NCBI GenBank assembly: GCA_016875695.1
Contig: VGPB01000007.1
Coordinates: 1-23,929, forward strand
Reading direction: 5' to 3'
DNA from: Chloroflexota bacterium
GTDB taxonomy: Bacteria > Chloroflexota > Dehalococcoidia > UBA2979
Length of the DNA stretch: 23,929 nucleotides
Below are positions 14,945 through 22,026 of this stretch, piece by piece. Under the pieces are notes generated by a model, which was not told the origin of the DNA, did not search any database, and worked only from the letters and a program-made list of their open reading frames with translations. The stretch's first letter is position 1; every line of letters begins with the position of its first letter. A program made the position numbers and the translations under genes.

Positions 14945-15126
14945 TACAGCAACTCCTCCACCGTCACGAGGTGCGCGACCTTGTGCGCCATGCCGCGGAT
15001 GCTACGTGAGTCCTCGTGCTCCACCGTGTCGTGCAGCCGCCGCAGCCCCAGCGCGCGGATCGTCGCCTTCTGGTCGGCCGCGTAGCCGATGCCGGACTTC
15101 GTCCACGTGATGCGCACGCGCGCCAT
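14944..15126 (-). CDS. rpmD: 50S ribosomal protein L30
   Basis: This 60-aa large-subunit protein begins MARVRITWTKSGIGY, then DQKATIRALGLRRLHDTVEHEDSRSIRGMAHKVAHLVTVEE, the full L30 fold with the signature around the central GLRRL. I start it at ATG 15126, which overlaps the rpsE stop by 1 nt (TGATG); a GTG directly before it (15129) is also possible and would add one residue. It overlaps rplO at its stop (TAGTG). Confidence 0.97.
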   Translation of the reverse strand: MARVRITWTKSGIGYAADQKATIRALGLRRLHDTVEHEDSRSIRGMAHKVAHLVTVEELL

Positions 15127-15674
15127 CACGACGCCGCCTGCACCAGCGCGCGACGCGCGCTCACCACGTCGCCCGGCTGCCGCAGCAGCTTCAAGCCCTC
15201 GAACGTCGCGCGCACCGTGTTCACCGGGTTGTTCGAGCCCAACGACTTCGTGAGCACGTCCTTGACGCCCGCAGCCTCCATCACGGCGCGCACCCCGCCG
15301 CCCGCGATCAGCCCGGTGCCCGCAGACGCCGGCCGCATCACGATCCGCGACGCCTTGAAGTTCGACACGATGTCGTGCGCGATCGTGCTCTCGCGCATCG
15401 GCACCTGGATCATCGAGCGTCGCGCGATCACGCCGCCCTTGCGGATCGCCTCCGGCACCTCGTTCGCCCGCCCCATGCCGAAGCCGACCTTTCCGGCGCC
15501 GTCACCGACGACGACGATCGCCGTGAACGAAAAGCGCCGGCCGCCTTTGACGACCTTCGCCACGCGGTTGATGAACACGACCTTCTCGATGAACTCCGGC
15601 GACTCGTCCTCGTCGCGCCGACGCTCGCGCCGCGGGCCGCGGTCGCTGCGCTCGCCGCCCCGTCGCTGCACCAT
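15126..15674 (-). CDS. rpsE: 30S ribosomal protein S5
   Basis: This protein is important for decoding accuracy and mRNA unwinding at the entry tunnel. It is 182 aa. After a highly charged N-terminus (RRGGERSDRGPRRERRR) come VVFINRVAKVVKGGRRFSFTAIVVVGD, GKVGFGMGRANEVPEAIRKG, and the C-terminal domain GTGLIAGGGVRAVMEAAGVKDVLTKSLGSNNP. ATG start overlapping the rplR stop by 1 nt (TGATG). Confidence 0.99.
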   Translation of the reverse strand: MVQRRGGERSDRGPRRERRRDEDESPEFIEKVVFINRVAKVVKGGRRFSFTAIVVVGDGAGKVGFGMGRANEVPEAIRKGGVIARRSMIQVPMRESTIAHDIVSNFKASRIVMRPASAGTGLIAGGGVRAVMEAAGVKDVLTKSLGSNNPVNTVRATFEGLKLLRQPGDVVSARRALVQAAS

Positions 15675-16036
15675 CAGAACACCAGCCCTTCCTCGCGCGC
15701 CGCGTCCGCCAGCGCGCGCACGCGGCCGGCATACGCGAAGCCCCCACGGTCGAACACGACCGCCTCGAACCCCGCCGCCCGCCCGCGCTGCGCCACCAGC
15801 GTGCCGACCTGCTTCGCGCGATCCGTCTTCGTGCCGCCCGCCTCGCGCGTCGCCGCTTCCATGTCCGACGCCTGCGCCAGCGTGCGTCCCTCGCGATCGT
15901 CGATGAGCTGCGCGTAGATGTGCTTCGCCGAGCGAAACACCGCGAGCCGCGGCCGCTCGGGGGTGCCTTGCACGCGCTTGCGCAGCCGCTCGTGGCGGCG
16001 GATACGCGCCGCGCGCGCGGTGTCCTGTTGCGCCAT
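15674..16036 (-). CDS. rplR: 50S ribosomal protein L18
   Basis: This protein binds 5S rRNA with L5 in the central protuberance. It is 120 aa, beginning MAQQDTARAARIRRHERLRKRV, then GTPERPRLAVFRSAKHIYAQLIDD and the C-terminal AGFEAVVFDRGGFAYAGRVRALADAAREEGLVF, which is typical. ATG 16036 is chosen because it lies just after the rplF stop (10-nt gap). The open frame continues upstream into rplF without family similarity. Confidence 0.98.
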   Translation of the reverse strand: MAQQDTARAARIRRHERLRKRVQGTPERPRLAVFRSAKHIYAQLIDDREGRTLAQASDMEAATREAGGTKTDRAKQVGTLVAQRGRAAGFEAVVFDRGGFAYAGRVRALADAAREEGLVF

Positions 16037-16046
16037 CGCCCTGCTC

Positions 16047-16583
16047 CTAGCGCCCGGTCTTGCCCGCCTTGCGGCGGACCACCTCGCCGGCGTAGCGGAT
16101 GCCCTTGCCGCGGTACGGCTCCGGTGGCCGCACCTTGCGCACCAGCGCCGCCTGCTGCCCCACCACCTGCTTGTCGATGCCCACCACGTGCAGGCGCGTC
16201 GGCGATTCGAGCTCGAAGCCCGCACCGTCCATCGGCTCCATCATCACGGGGTGCGAGTAACCCACCGTCAGGACCAGCTGCTGCCCGCGCAGCTCCGCGC
16301 GGTAGCCCGTGCCCTGGATCTCGAGCGACTTGCGGAAGCCGTCCGAAACGCCGCGCACCATGTTCGCGAGCAGCGCGCGCGTGAGCCCGTGCAGCATGCG
16401 GTGCGTCGGCGCGTTCGAGGGCCGCGTGACCACGATGCGCCCCTCGTCCAGCGTCGCGCCGATCGCCGAGTGCATCGTGTGCGCAAGCTCGCCGCGCGAC
16501 CCGCGAACGCGCACGTCCTGCCCGTCGATCGCAACGTCGACGCCGGTGGGAACGGGGATCGGGAGCCTGCCGATGCGCGACAC
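16047..16583 (-). CDS. rplF: 50S ribosomal protein L6
   Basis: This protein lies at the base of the factor-binding stalk near the sarcin-ricin loop. It is 178 aa with two related L6 domains. MSRIGRLPIPVPTGVDV at the start, SLEIQGTGYRAEL in the second domain and the signature PEPYRGKGIRYAGEVVRRKAGKTGR at the end are diagnostic. The start is GTG at 16583, 10 nt after the rpsH stop. Confidence 0.99.
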   Translation of the reverse strand: MSRIGRLPIPVPTGVDVAIDGQDVRVRGSRGELAHTMHSAIGATLDEGRIVVTRPSNAPTHRMLHGLTRALLANMVRGVSDGFRKSLEIQGTGYRAELRGQQLVLTVGYSHPVMMEPMDGAGFELESPTRLHVVGIDKQVVGQQAALVRKVRPPEPYRGKGIRYAGEVVRRKAGKTGR

Positions 16584-16593
16584 GTTCTTGCTC

Positions 16594-16992
16594 CTACCAC
16601 ACGTAACAGAGCACTTCGCCGCCGATGCGCTGACGCCAGGCCTCCTGGCCCGACATCACGCCCTGCGACGTGCTCATGATCGCGATGCCGAGCCCGCCGT
16701 ACACGCGCGGGATCTCGCCCTTGTCAACGTACACGCGCAGCCCCGGCCGCGACACGCGGCGAATCCCGGCGAGCATCGCGCGGCGATCCGGGCGGTAGTT
16801 CAGCCGCAGCCGCAGGTAACGCCGCGCACCCTCGCTCTCCTCCGTGTAGCCGGAGATATAGCCTTCCCGCTGCAGCACGTCCGCCACCGCCGCCTTCACC
16901 TTGGAGGCGGGGATACGCACATGCTCGTGCCGCGCGCCCACCGCGTTGCGGATGCGCGTGCACATGTCCGCTAACGGATCCGACATCGTCAT
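16594..16992 (-). CDS. rpsH: 30S ribosomal protein S8
   Basis: This primary 16S rRNA binder (helix 21) is, in E. coli, the repressor of the spc operon. It is 132 aa. MSDPLADMCTRIRNA at the start, VRIPASKVKAAVADVLQREGYISGY, VSRPGLRVYV, and the C-terminal signature GLGIAIMSTSQGVMSGQEAWRQRIGGEVLCYVW are all as expected. ATG 16992 (MTMSDP) or ATG 16986 (MSDP) could start it; the first mirrors the usual MxMxDP N-terminus. A 49-nt gap precedes it. Confidence 0.99.
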   Translation of the reverse strand: MTMSDPLADMCTRIRNAVGARHEHVRIPASKVKAAVADVLQREGYISGYTEESEGARRYLRLRLNYRPDRRAMLAGIRRVSRPGLRVYVDKGEIPRVYGGLGIAIMSTSQGVMSGQEAWRQRIGGEVLCYVW

Positions 16993-17041
16993 CTGTGCGT
17001 CCGCCTGCCTTCCCGAGGCTGTCGCCGCGCGCGTGCGCCGA

Positions 17042-17245
17042 TCACCACGAGGACTTCTTCACGCCGGGCAGCTTGCCCTGGTTCGCCAGCGTGCGAAAGC
17101 AGATGCGGCACATACCGAACTGCCGCATGTACCCGCGCGGACGCCCGCACGGCCGCTTCGCCCATACCACCTGGCAGCGATTCACGCTGCGCACGGCGAA
17201 CTTCGCCGGCTGCCGCGACTTCACGATGTTAGACATCTTCGCCAT
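17042..17245 (-). CDS. rpsZ: 30S ribosomal protein S14 type Z with a 6-residue insertion in the zinc knuckle
   Basis: This zinc-binding small-subunit head protein is 67 aa. Its N-terminus (MAKMSNIVKSRQPAKF) and C-terminus (GKLPGVKKSSW) align residue for residue with the usual 61-aa C+ S14, and CRICFR (46-51) is the intact second cysteine pair. The first pair is normally CxxC followed by GRP. Here it is Cys24-x8-Cys33 (CQVVWAKRPC), with six extra residues VWAKRP encoded at 17150-17167. The reading frame is kept and the rest is conserved, so the gene looks functional. ATG 17245; 13 nt after rplE. Confidence 0.96.
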   Translation of the reverse strand: MAKMSNIVKSRQPAKFAVRSVNRCQVVWAKRPCGRPRGYMRQFGMCRICFRTLANQGKLPGVKKSSW

Positions 17246-17258
17246 CGCGCTCGCTCCG

Positions 17259-17825
17259 CTAGCTCTTCACGAACGGCATACCGAGCAGCTCCAGCAGGCG
17301 CTTGCCCTGCTCGTCGTTCGGTGCCGACGTGATGATGTTGACCTGCATACCGCGCACCCGCTCAACGGAGTCGAACGAGATCTCCGGGAAGATCAGCTGT
17401 TCGGTGAGCCCGAGCGCGTAGTTGCCGCGCCCGTCGAACGCGTTCGCCGGTACGCCGCGGAAGTCCCGCACGCGCGGCAGCGCCGTGTTGACGAGCCGGT
17501 AGTAGAACTCCCACATGCGGTTCCCACGCAGCGTGAGCGACACGCCGATCGGGTTGCCCTCCCGCAGCTTGAAGTTCGAAATCGCCTTCTTCGCGCGGTT
17601 CACGATCGGCCGCTGCCCCGTGATCGTCGCGAGGTCCGCCGTCGCCGACTCCACCGCGCGGCCGTTGGTGAGCGCCTCGCCGAGGCCGATGTTGACGCTG
17701 ATCTTCACCAGCGACGGCACCTGCATCGGGTTGCGCAGCCCGAACTCGCTCGTCAACACGGGCAGAACTTCGTCGCGATAGCGGCGCTTTAGGGCGGGCA
17801 TGCTGTCGGTGCTCGTCATCGTCAT
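17259..17825 (-). CDS. rplE: 50S ribosomal protein L5
   Basis: This 5S rRNA-binding protein of the central protuberance touches P-site tRNA and S13. It is 188 aa from ATG 17825. MPALKRRYRDEVLPVLTSEFGL, NPMQVPSLVKISVNIGLGEA (the family signature region), GQRPIVNRAKKAISNFKLREGNPIGV, LRGNRMWEFYYRLV and GLTEQLIFPEI are typical. The chosen ATG overlaps the rplX stop by 1 nt (TGATG); ATGs at 17819 and 17801 are in frame and would give shorter forms. Confidence 0.98.
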   Translation of the reverse strand: MTMTSTDSMPALKRRYRDEVLPVLTSEFGLRNPMQVPSLVKISVNIGLGEALTNGRAVESATADLATITGQRPIVNRAKKAISNFKLREGNPIGVSLTLRGNRMWEFYYRLVNTALPRVRDFRGVPANAFDGRGNYALGLTEQLIFPEISFDSVERVRGMQVNIITSAPNDEQGKRLLELLGMPFVKS

Positions 17826-18142
17826 CAATCGACCGATTCGTTGCAGCGCTTGCAGAAGCGGATCTTCCGGCCGGCCTCCAGGATGCGGAAGCCGACGCGC
17901 ACGGCCTGCGTGCACGCCGGGCACACGACGCGCACATTCGACACGTGCAGCGGCGCCTCCACCTCCACGATCGCCGAGGCCTCCGGCGCCGTCCGCTGGC
18001 GGCGGTGCCGCTTCACGATGTTCGCTCCGGACACCACCAGCCGCTGCTCCTTCGGCAGCACGCGACGCACCTCGCCGCGCTTGCCGCTGTCCTTGCCCGT
18101 CATGATCTCGACGGTGTCGTTGCGCCGCACCTTGGCCGCCAC
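17825..18142 (-). CDS. rplX: 50S ribosomal protein L24, zinc-ribbon type
   Basis: This assembly initiator of the large subunit lies near the tunnel exit. It is 105 aa. The KOW motif is KVRRNDTVEIMTGKDSGKRGEV (4-25), followed by VVSGANIVKRH. The C-terminal half carries CPAC (74-77) and CKRC (97-100) around VRVGFRILEAGRKIR, a four-cysteine ribbon seen in part of the bacterial L24 family. The GTG start at 18142 overlaps the rplN stop by 1 nt (TAGTG); the open frame further upstream is the shadow of rplN. Confidence 0.97.
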   Translation of the reverse strand: MAAKVRRNDTVEIMTGKDSGKRGEVRRVLPKEQRLVVSGANIVKRHRRQRTAPEASAIVEVEAPLHVSNVRVVCPACTQAVRVGFRILEAGRKIRFCKRCNESVD

Positions 18143-18513
18143 TAGAGCACCTCCGGGGCGAGCGACACGATGCGCATGAACTCGCGGTCGCGTAGCTCCC
18201 GCGCCACCGGGCCGAAGATGCGCGAGCCGCGCGGGTTGCCCGCCTTGTCTGCGAGCAGCACCGCCGCGTTCTCGTCGAACTTGATCGCGGAACCGTCGGC
18301 GCGCTGATACGGATGCGCGACACGCACCACTACCGCGCGCACCACGTCGCCCTTCTTGACGCTGCTGTTCGGCTGCGCCTCCTTGACCGAGGCGATGATC
18401 GTGTCGCCGACGCCCGCGTAGCGCCGCCGCGACCCGCCCAGCACGCGGATGCACAGCAACTCGCGCGCGCCGGTGTTGTCCGCCACCTTGAGCCGGCTCT
18501 GCTGCTGGATCAT
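18142..18513 (-). CDS. rplN: 50S ribosomal protein L14
   Basis: This protein lies at the subunit interface and forms bridge B8; it is the target of silencing factor RsfS in many bacteria. It is 123 aa, one residue longer than usual. MIQQQSRLKVADNTGARELLCIRVLGGSRRRYAGVGD, VKKGDVVRAVVVR, and DENAAVLLADKAGNPRGSRIFGPVARELR are diagnostic. The ATG overlaps the rpsQ stop by 4 nt (ATGA). Confidence 0.99.
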   Translation of the reverse strand: MIQQQSRLKVADNTGARELLCIRVLGGSRRRYAGVGDTIIASVKEAQPNSSVKKGDVVRAVVVRVAHPYQRADGSAIKFDENAAVLLADKAGNPRGSRIFGPVARELRDREFMRIVSLAPEVL

Positions 18514-18950
18514 GGCGTTGCCTCTGCATCCGGCGCCGGCGCCGCATCCGGCGCAGCCGCGGGCTGCGCCTCAGCGCTGGCCGCCGCTTCCTCCTGCGCG
18601 CGGGCCGCCGCGCGCTGCACGTCGCTCACCAGCGCCGCGTCGATCGCCGTTGGCGCCACCTGCGCCACCGCGCGCTCCTGCAGCACCTCGACGAGCCGCC
18701 AGTGCTTTGTCTTGCTGATCGGCCGGCACTCCTCGATGCGCACCGTGTCACCAAGCGTCGCCCGGTTCTCCGGGTCGTGCACCGGGTAGCGCTTTGTGTG
18801 CCGAATCACCTTGTGGTACAGCCGGTGCTGCGACGCGCGTTCGATGGACACGATGATCGTCTGGTCGCCCTTGTCGGACACCACCGTGCCGATGCGCGCC
18901 TTCCGGTTGACAGCGCGGTGGTCCGCGGCGGGTTCGCCTGCTTGCGTCAT
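18510..18950 (-). CDS. rpsQ: 30S ribosomal protein S17 with a long Ala/Pro/Glu-rich C-terminal tail
   Basis: This early-binding 16S rRNA protein has an OB fold. The core (about 15-91) is standard: NRKARIGTVVSDKGDQTIIVSIER, HKVIRHTKRYPVHDPENRATLGDTVRIEECRPISKTKHWRLVEVLQ. Bacterial S17 normally ends near here at about 80-90 aa. This protein runs on to 146 aa with 55 residues rich in Ala, Glu, Pro and Asp (AAARAQEEAAASAEAQPAAAP...), likely partly helical then disordered. ATG start 4 nt after rpmC; stop overlaps rplN as ATGA. Confidence 0.96.
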   Translation of the reverse strand: MTQAGEPAADHRAVNRKARIGTVVSDKGDQTIIVSIERASQHRLYHKVIRHTKRYPVHDPENRATLGDTVRIEECRPISKTKHWRLVEVLQERAVAQVAPTAIDAALVSDVQRAAARAQEEAAASAEAQPAAAPDAAPAPDAEATP

Positions 18951-18954
18951 CGGC

Positions 18955-19164
18955 CTACATTCCCCCCGCCGCCGCGCGCTCCGCGAGCAGCGTCTTCAAG
19001 CGCGCGATCTGCTTCTTCGTCTTGCGCACCTGCGACACGTCAGCCAGTTGCCGCGTCGCCGCCTGGAAGCGCAGCCTGAACAGCGACTCGTGCGCCGCCT
19101 CCAAGTCGGCGCGCAGCTGCGCGTCGTCACGCTCGCGGAGCTCGTTCGCCAGCTTGCGCGGCAT
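18955..19164 (-). CDS. rpmC: 50S ribosomal protein L29
   Basis: This small all-helical protein sits at the peptide-tunnel exit next to L23 and helps form the docking site for trigger factor and SRP. It is 69 aa: KLANELRERDDAQLRADLEAAHESLFRLRFQAATRQLADVSQVRKTKKQIARLKTLLAE is the typical two-helix hairpin with the central LRFQ motif. ATG overlaps the rplP stop by 1 nt (TGATG). The longer upstream open frame lies within rplP and is not coding. Confidence 0.97.
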   Translation of the reverse strand: MPRKLANELRERDDAQLRADLEAAHESLFRLRFQAATRQLADVSQVRKTKKQIARLKTLLAERAAAGGM

Positions 19165-19580
19165 CAGAGCGTCTCCTCGCGCCCGATCACCTTCGTGTCG
19201 ACGGGCAGCTTGTGATGCGCACGCCGGAACGCCTCGCGCACGGCCACCTCCGACACGCCGGCCACCTCGAACATCACGCGCCCGCGCTTCACGACCGCGA
19301 CCCAGTGGTCGGGCGGACCCTTGCCCTTGCCCATGCGCGTCTCCACCGGCTTCTTCGTCACCGGCTTGTCCGGAAACACCCGGATCCACACCTTGCCGCC
19401 ACGCCGCAGTGACCCCGTGATCGCGCGTCGAGCCGCCTCGATCTGCCGTGCGTCCACCCACGCTGTCGTCTGTGCCTGCAGCCCCCACTCGCCGAACGCG
19501 ACGTAGTTGCCGCTCATCGCCGCGCCCGCACGGCGGCCGCGGTGCTGCTTACGATACTTGACGCGCCGCGGCATGAGCAT
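19164..19580 (-). CDS. rplP: 50S ribosomal protein L16
   Basis: This large-subunit protein helps position A-site tRNA. It is 138 aa and begins with the hallmark MLMPRRVKYRKQHRGR, so ATG 19580 is the start rather than ATG 19574. FGEWGLQAQTTAWVDARQIEAARRAI, GGKVWIRVFPDKPVTKKPVETRMGKGKG and WVAVVKRGRVMFEV are conserved. The arginine in ETRMGKGKG corresponds to the residue hydroxylated in E. coli. It lies 4 nt after rpsC. Confidence 0.99.
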   Translation of the reverse strand: MLMPRRVKYRKQHRGRRAGAAMSGNYVAFGEWGLQAQTTAWVDARQIEAARRAITGSLRRGGKVWIRVFPDKPVTKKPVETRMGKGKGPPDHWVAVVKRGRVMFEVAGVSEVAVREAFRRAHHKLPVDTKVIGREETL

Positions 19581-19584
19581 GGCG

Positions 19585-20253
19585 CTACTCTCCCGCGTCC
19601 ACGCCCGCCAGCGCCAGCGGCGACTGCCGCGGGTCGATGTCGCCCTTGTAGATCCAGCACTTCACGCCGATCTTGCCGAACGTCGTGTTCGCCTCCGAGA
19701 TGCCGAAGTCGATGTCCGCACGCAGCGTGTGCAACGGCACCCGTCCCTGCATCTCCATCTCCGAACGCGACATCTCCGCGCCGCCGAGCCGCCCCGAGAT
19801 GCGGACGCGGCAGCCGAGCGCGCCACGCTGCATAGTCCGCTGCACGGACTGCTTCATCGCGCGCCGGAACGCCACGCGTCGCTCCAGCTGCTCCGCCACC
19901 GAGCGCGCGACGAGCGCCGCGTCCAGCTCCGGCACGCGAATCTCCTCGATGTTCAGCCGCACGCGCCGTTCCGTCGCGCGCTCGACCGCGCCGCGCAGCT
20001 GCTCGACGTTCTGCCCGCCGCGCCCGATCACGATGCCCGGCTTCGCCGTGCGCACCGTCAATCCGAGCTGGTTCGCGTTGCGCTCGATGAGGATCGCGGA
20101 GATGCCAGCGTCCGGCAGCAGCCGCATCACCAGGCCGCGCAGGCGCATGTCCTCCTGCACAAGCTTTGCGTAGTCGCGCTCGCTGAACCACTTCGACTGC
20201 CAGTCACGCGTGATGCCGAGGCGGAACCCGTAGGGGTGTACTTTCCGTCCCAT
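19585..20253 (-). CDS. rpsC: 30S ribosomal protein S3
   Basis: This mRNA-entry protein has helicase-associated function with S4 and S5. It is 222 aa. MGRKVHPYGFRLGITRDWQSKWF is the family start. The KH domain has the loop GIVIGRGGQNVEQLR (GRGG at 77-80). The C-terminal domain shows GALGCRVRISGRLGGAEMSRSE and PLHTLRADIDFGISEANTTFGKIGVKCWIYKGD. The ATG follows directly after the rplV stop with no spacer. Confidence 0.99.
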   Translation of the reverse strand: MGRKVHPYGFRLGITRDWQSKWFSERDYAKLVQEDMRLRGLVMRLLPDAGISAILIERNANQLGLTVRTAKPGIVIGRGGQNVEQLRGAVERATERRVRLNIEEIRVPELDAALVARSVAEQLERRVAFRRAMKQSVQRTMQRGALGCRVRISGRLGGAEMSRSEMEMQGRVPLHTLRADIDFGISEANTTFGKIGVKCWIYKGDIDPRQSPLALAGVDAGE

Positions 20254-20595
20254 CTAGTACCCCTCGTTCCCCTCGACCACGATCTCGATGTGCGACGAGC
20301 GCTTAAGGATCGGACTCGCACGCCCGCGCGAGCGCGGCTTGTAGCGCTTGAGCGTGCGCGCGTCCCCCGCAACCGCGCGTTTCACCAGCAGCCGGTCCGG
20401 GTTCAGGTTGTAGTTGTTCTCCGCGTTCGCCGCCGCCGACTTCACCGTCTTCCACACGATGCGCGCGCTCGGCTGCGGCAGGTACTCCAGCAGCGACAGC
20501 GCGTCGCCGACGGGCAGTCCTACGATGCGCTCTAGCACCAGTCGCACCTTCGAAGGCGACACCGGCTGGTTCGCGGCCAGCGCGCGCACTTCCAC
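20254..20595 (-). CDS. rplV: 50S ribosomal protein L22
   Basis: Its long beta hairpin lines the peptide exit tunnel, where macrolide-resistance changes map. It is 113 aa: VSPSKVRLVLERIVGLPVGDALSLL, KTVKSAAANAENNYNLNPDRLLV and the hairpin region around RYKPRSRGRASPILKRSSHIEIVV. The start GTG at 20595 overlaps the rpsS stop by 1 nt (TAGTG). Another GTG two codons later cannot be excluded. Confidence 0.98.
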   Translation of the reverse strand: MEVRALAANQPVSPSKVRLVLERIVGLPVGDALSLLEYLPQPSARIVWKTVKSAAANAENNYNLNPDRLLVKRAVAGDARTLKRYKPRSRGRASPILKRSSHIEIVVEGNEGY

Positions 20596-20879
20596 TAGCG
20601 TGCCCTCGAGGTCGTCTCGCTGCGCCCGCGGTGCCCGCGAAACGTGCGCGTGAACGCGAACTCACCCAGCTTGTGCCCCACTGTGTTCTCCGTGCAGAAG
20701 ACCGGCACGTGCCGCCGCCCGTCGTGCACCGCGATCGTCAGGCCGACGAACTCCGGCATGATCGTCGAGTCGCGCGACCACGTCTTGATCGCGGCCTTCG
20801 TGCCGGAACGCTGCAGCGCCTCGACGCGCTGCAACAGGCGCGGCTCCACGTACGGACCCTTCTTCGTCGATCGCGACAT
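20595..20879 (-). CDS. rpsS: 30S ribosomal protein S19
   Basis: This head protein interacts with S13 and A-site tRNA. It is 94 aa: MSRSTKKGPYVEPRLLQRVEAL, IKTWSRDSTIMPEFVGLTIAVHDGRRHVPVFCTENTVGHKLGEFAFTRTFRGH, the complete family pattern. ATG start 6 nt after rplB, and a 1-nt stop/start overlap with rplV. Confidence 0.99.
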   Translation of the reverse strand: MSRSTKKGPYVEPRLLQRVEALQRSGTKAAIKTWSRDSTIMPEFVGLTIAVHDGRRHVPVFCTENTVGHKLGEFAFTRTFRGHRGRSETTSRAR

Positions 20880-20885
20880 CGCCCC

Positions 20886-21722
20886 CTACCTTCGCCCGTT
20901 GCCGCGGCGCCGCTGGATCGAGCGGTCCGTGCGCTTGTTGTTGCGCGTGCGGTAGCCCAGCGCAGGCTTGCCCCACGGCGTCTTCGGCCCGGGCATGCCC
21001 ACCGAGGCTTTGCCCTCGCCGCCGCCGTGCGGGTGGTCAACCGGGTTCATCGCCGACCCGCGCACCTGCGGCCGCCGCCCGCGGTGCCGCATGCGGCCCG
21101 CCTTGCCGAGCTTCAGCAGTGCGTGCTCCGCGTTGCCGACGGTGCCCACGGTTGCCAGGCACTGCTCCGACACGTAGCGCATCTCGCCGGACGGCAGCCG
21201 CAGTAGCGCGCGACCGTTGTCTTTCGCCATCAGCTGCACGCCCGCGCCTGCCGCACGCGCCAGCTGCGCACCGCGCCCCGGCTGCAGCTCCACGTTGTGC
21301 ACCGTCGTCCCGGGCGGCAGCGCGGACAACGGCAGCGTGTTGCCCGCCGTGACCGGCACGCCCTTGCCCGAGACGATGTGCTGCCCGACCGCGACGCCGT
21401 TCGGCGCCACGATGTAGCGCTTCTCACCGTCCGCGTAGTGCACCAGCGCGATGCGCGCGCTGCGCCCCGGGTCGTACTCTATGCCCGCGATGCGGCCCCG
21501 CACGCCGGCCTTGTCGCGCCGGAAGTCGATGATGCGGATCTTGCGCTTCGCGCCGCCGCCGCGATGGCGCACCGTGATCACGCCACGGTTGTTGCGCCCG
21601 GAACGCTGCTTCTTCGTCGCGAGCAGCGACTTCTCGGGCGTGTCTTTCGTGATCTCCGTAAACGCGAAACCCGTCGCCCCACGGCGTCCGGGCGAAGTCG
21701 GGCGGAAGCTGCGCACCGGCAT
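20886..21722 (-). CDS. rplB: 50S ribosomal protein L2
   Basis: This highly conserved large-subunit protein is required for subunit joining and peptidyl transfer. It is 278 aa. RSGRNNRGVITVRHRGGGAKRKIRIIDFRR (41-69), the SH3-like RNA-binding domain, and GSAMNPVDHPHGGGEGKASVG are diagnostic; His230 in the last stretch corresponds to E. coli His229. The C-terminal tail is basic (RRRGNGRR). ATG start, 2 nt after rplW. Confidence 0.99.
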   Translation of the reverse strand: MPVRSFRPTSPGRRGATGFAFTEITKDTPEKSLLATKKQRSGRNNRGVITVRHRGGGAKRKIRIIDFRRDKAGVRGRIAGIEYDPGRSARIALVHYADGEKRYIVAPNGVAVGQHIVSGKGVPVTAGNTLPLSALPPGTTVHNVELQPGRGAQLARAAGAGVQLMAKDNGRALLRLPSGEMRYVSEQCLATVGTVGNAEHALLKLGKAGRMRHRGRRPQVRGSAMNPVDHPHGGGEGKASVGMPGPKTPWGKPALGYRTRNNKRTDRSIQRRRGNGRR

Positions 21723-21724
21723 CG

Positions 21725-22024
21725 CTACACCCCCTCGAAGACCTGGATCTGCTCGCCCGCCTGCAGCGTGACGATCGCCTTTTTCCAGGACGCCTGCCGG
21801 CCCGTCGTCTTGCCCATGCGCTTCTGCTTGCCACGCACCTTCAGCGTGTTCACCGTCTGCACGTGCACATCCGGGAACGCGAACTCCACCGCAGCCGCGA
21901 TCTGCGGCTTCGTCGCCTTGATCGCCACTTCAAAGACGTACTTGCTCTGCGCCGAGAGCATCGTGCTCTTCTCGGTGACGATCGGGCGACGCAGCACCTC
22001 GTACGCGTGGATCGCTTTCGGCAT
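21725..22024 (-). CDS. rplW: 50S ribosomal protein L23
   Basis: This tunnel-exit protein is the docking point of trigger factor and SRP. It is 99 aa: MPKAIHAYEVLRRPIVTEKSTMLSAQSKYVFEVAIKATKPQIAAAVEFAFPDVHVQTVNTLKVRGKQKRMG followed by SWKKAIVTLQAGEQIQVFEGV. ATG 22024 lies 2 nt after the rplD stop. The frame is open further upstream inside rplD, but that segment has no family match, so the shorter form is correct. Confidence 0.99.
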   Translation of the reverse strand: MPKAIHAYEVLRRPIVTEKSTMLSAQSKYVFEVAIKATKPQIAAAVEFAFPDVHVQTVNTLKVRGKQKRMGKTTGRQASWKKAIVTLQAGEQIQVFEGV

Positions 22025-22026
22025 CG

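Noticed and set aside
16037..16225. Longer L18 starting inside rplF
   Set aside because: The added sequence is the wrong-frame reading of rplF; ATG 16036 after the rplF stop gives the usual 120 aa.
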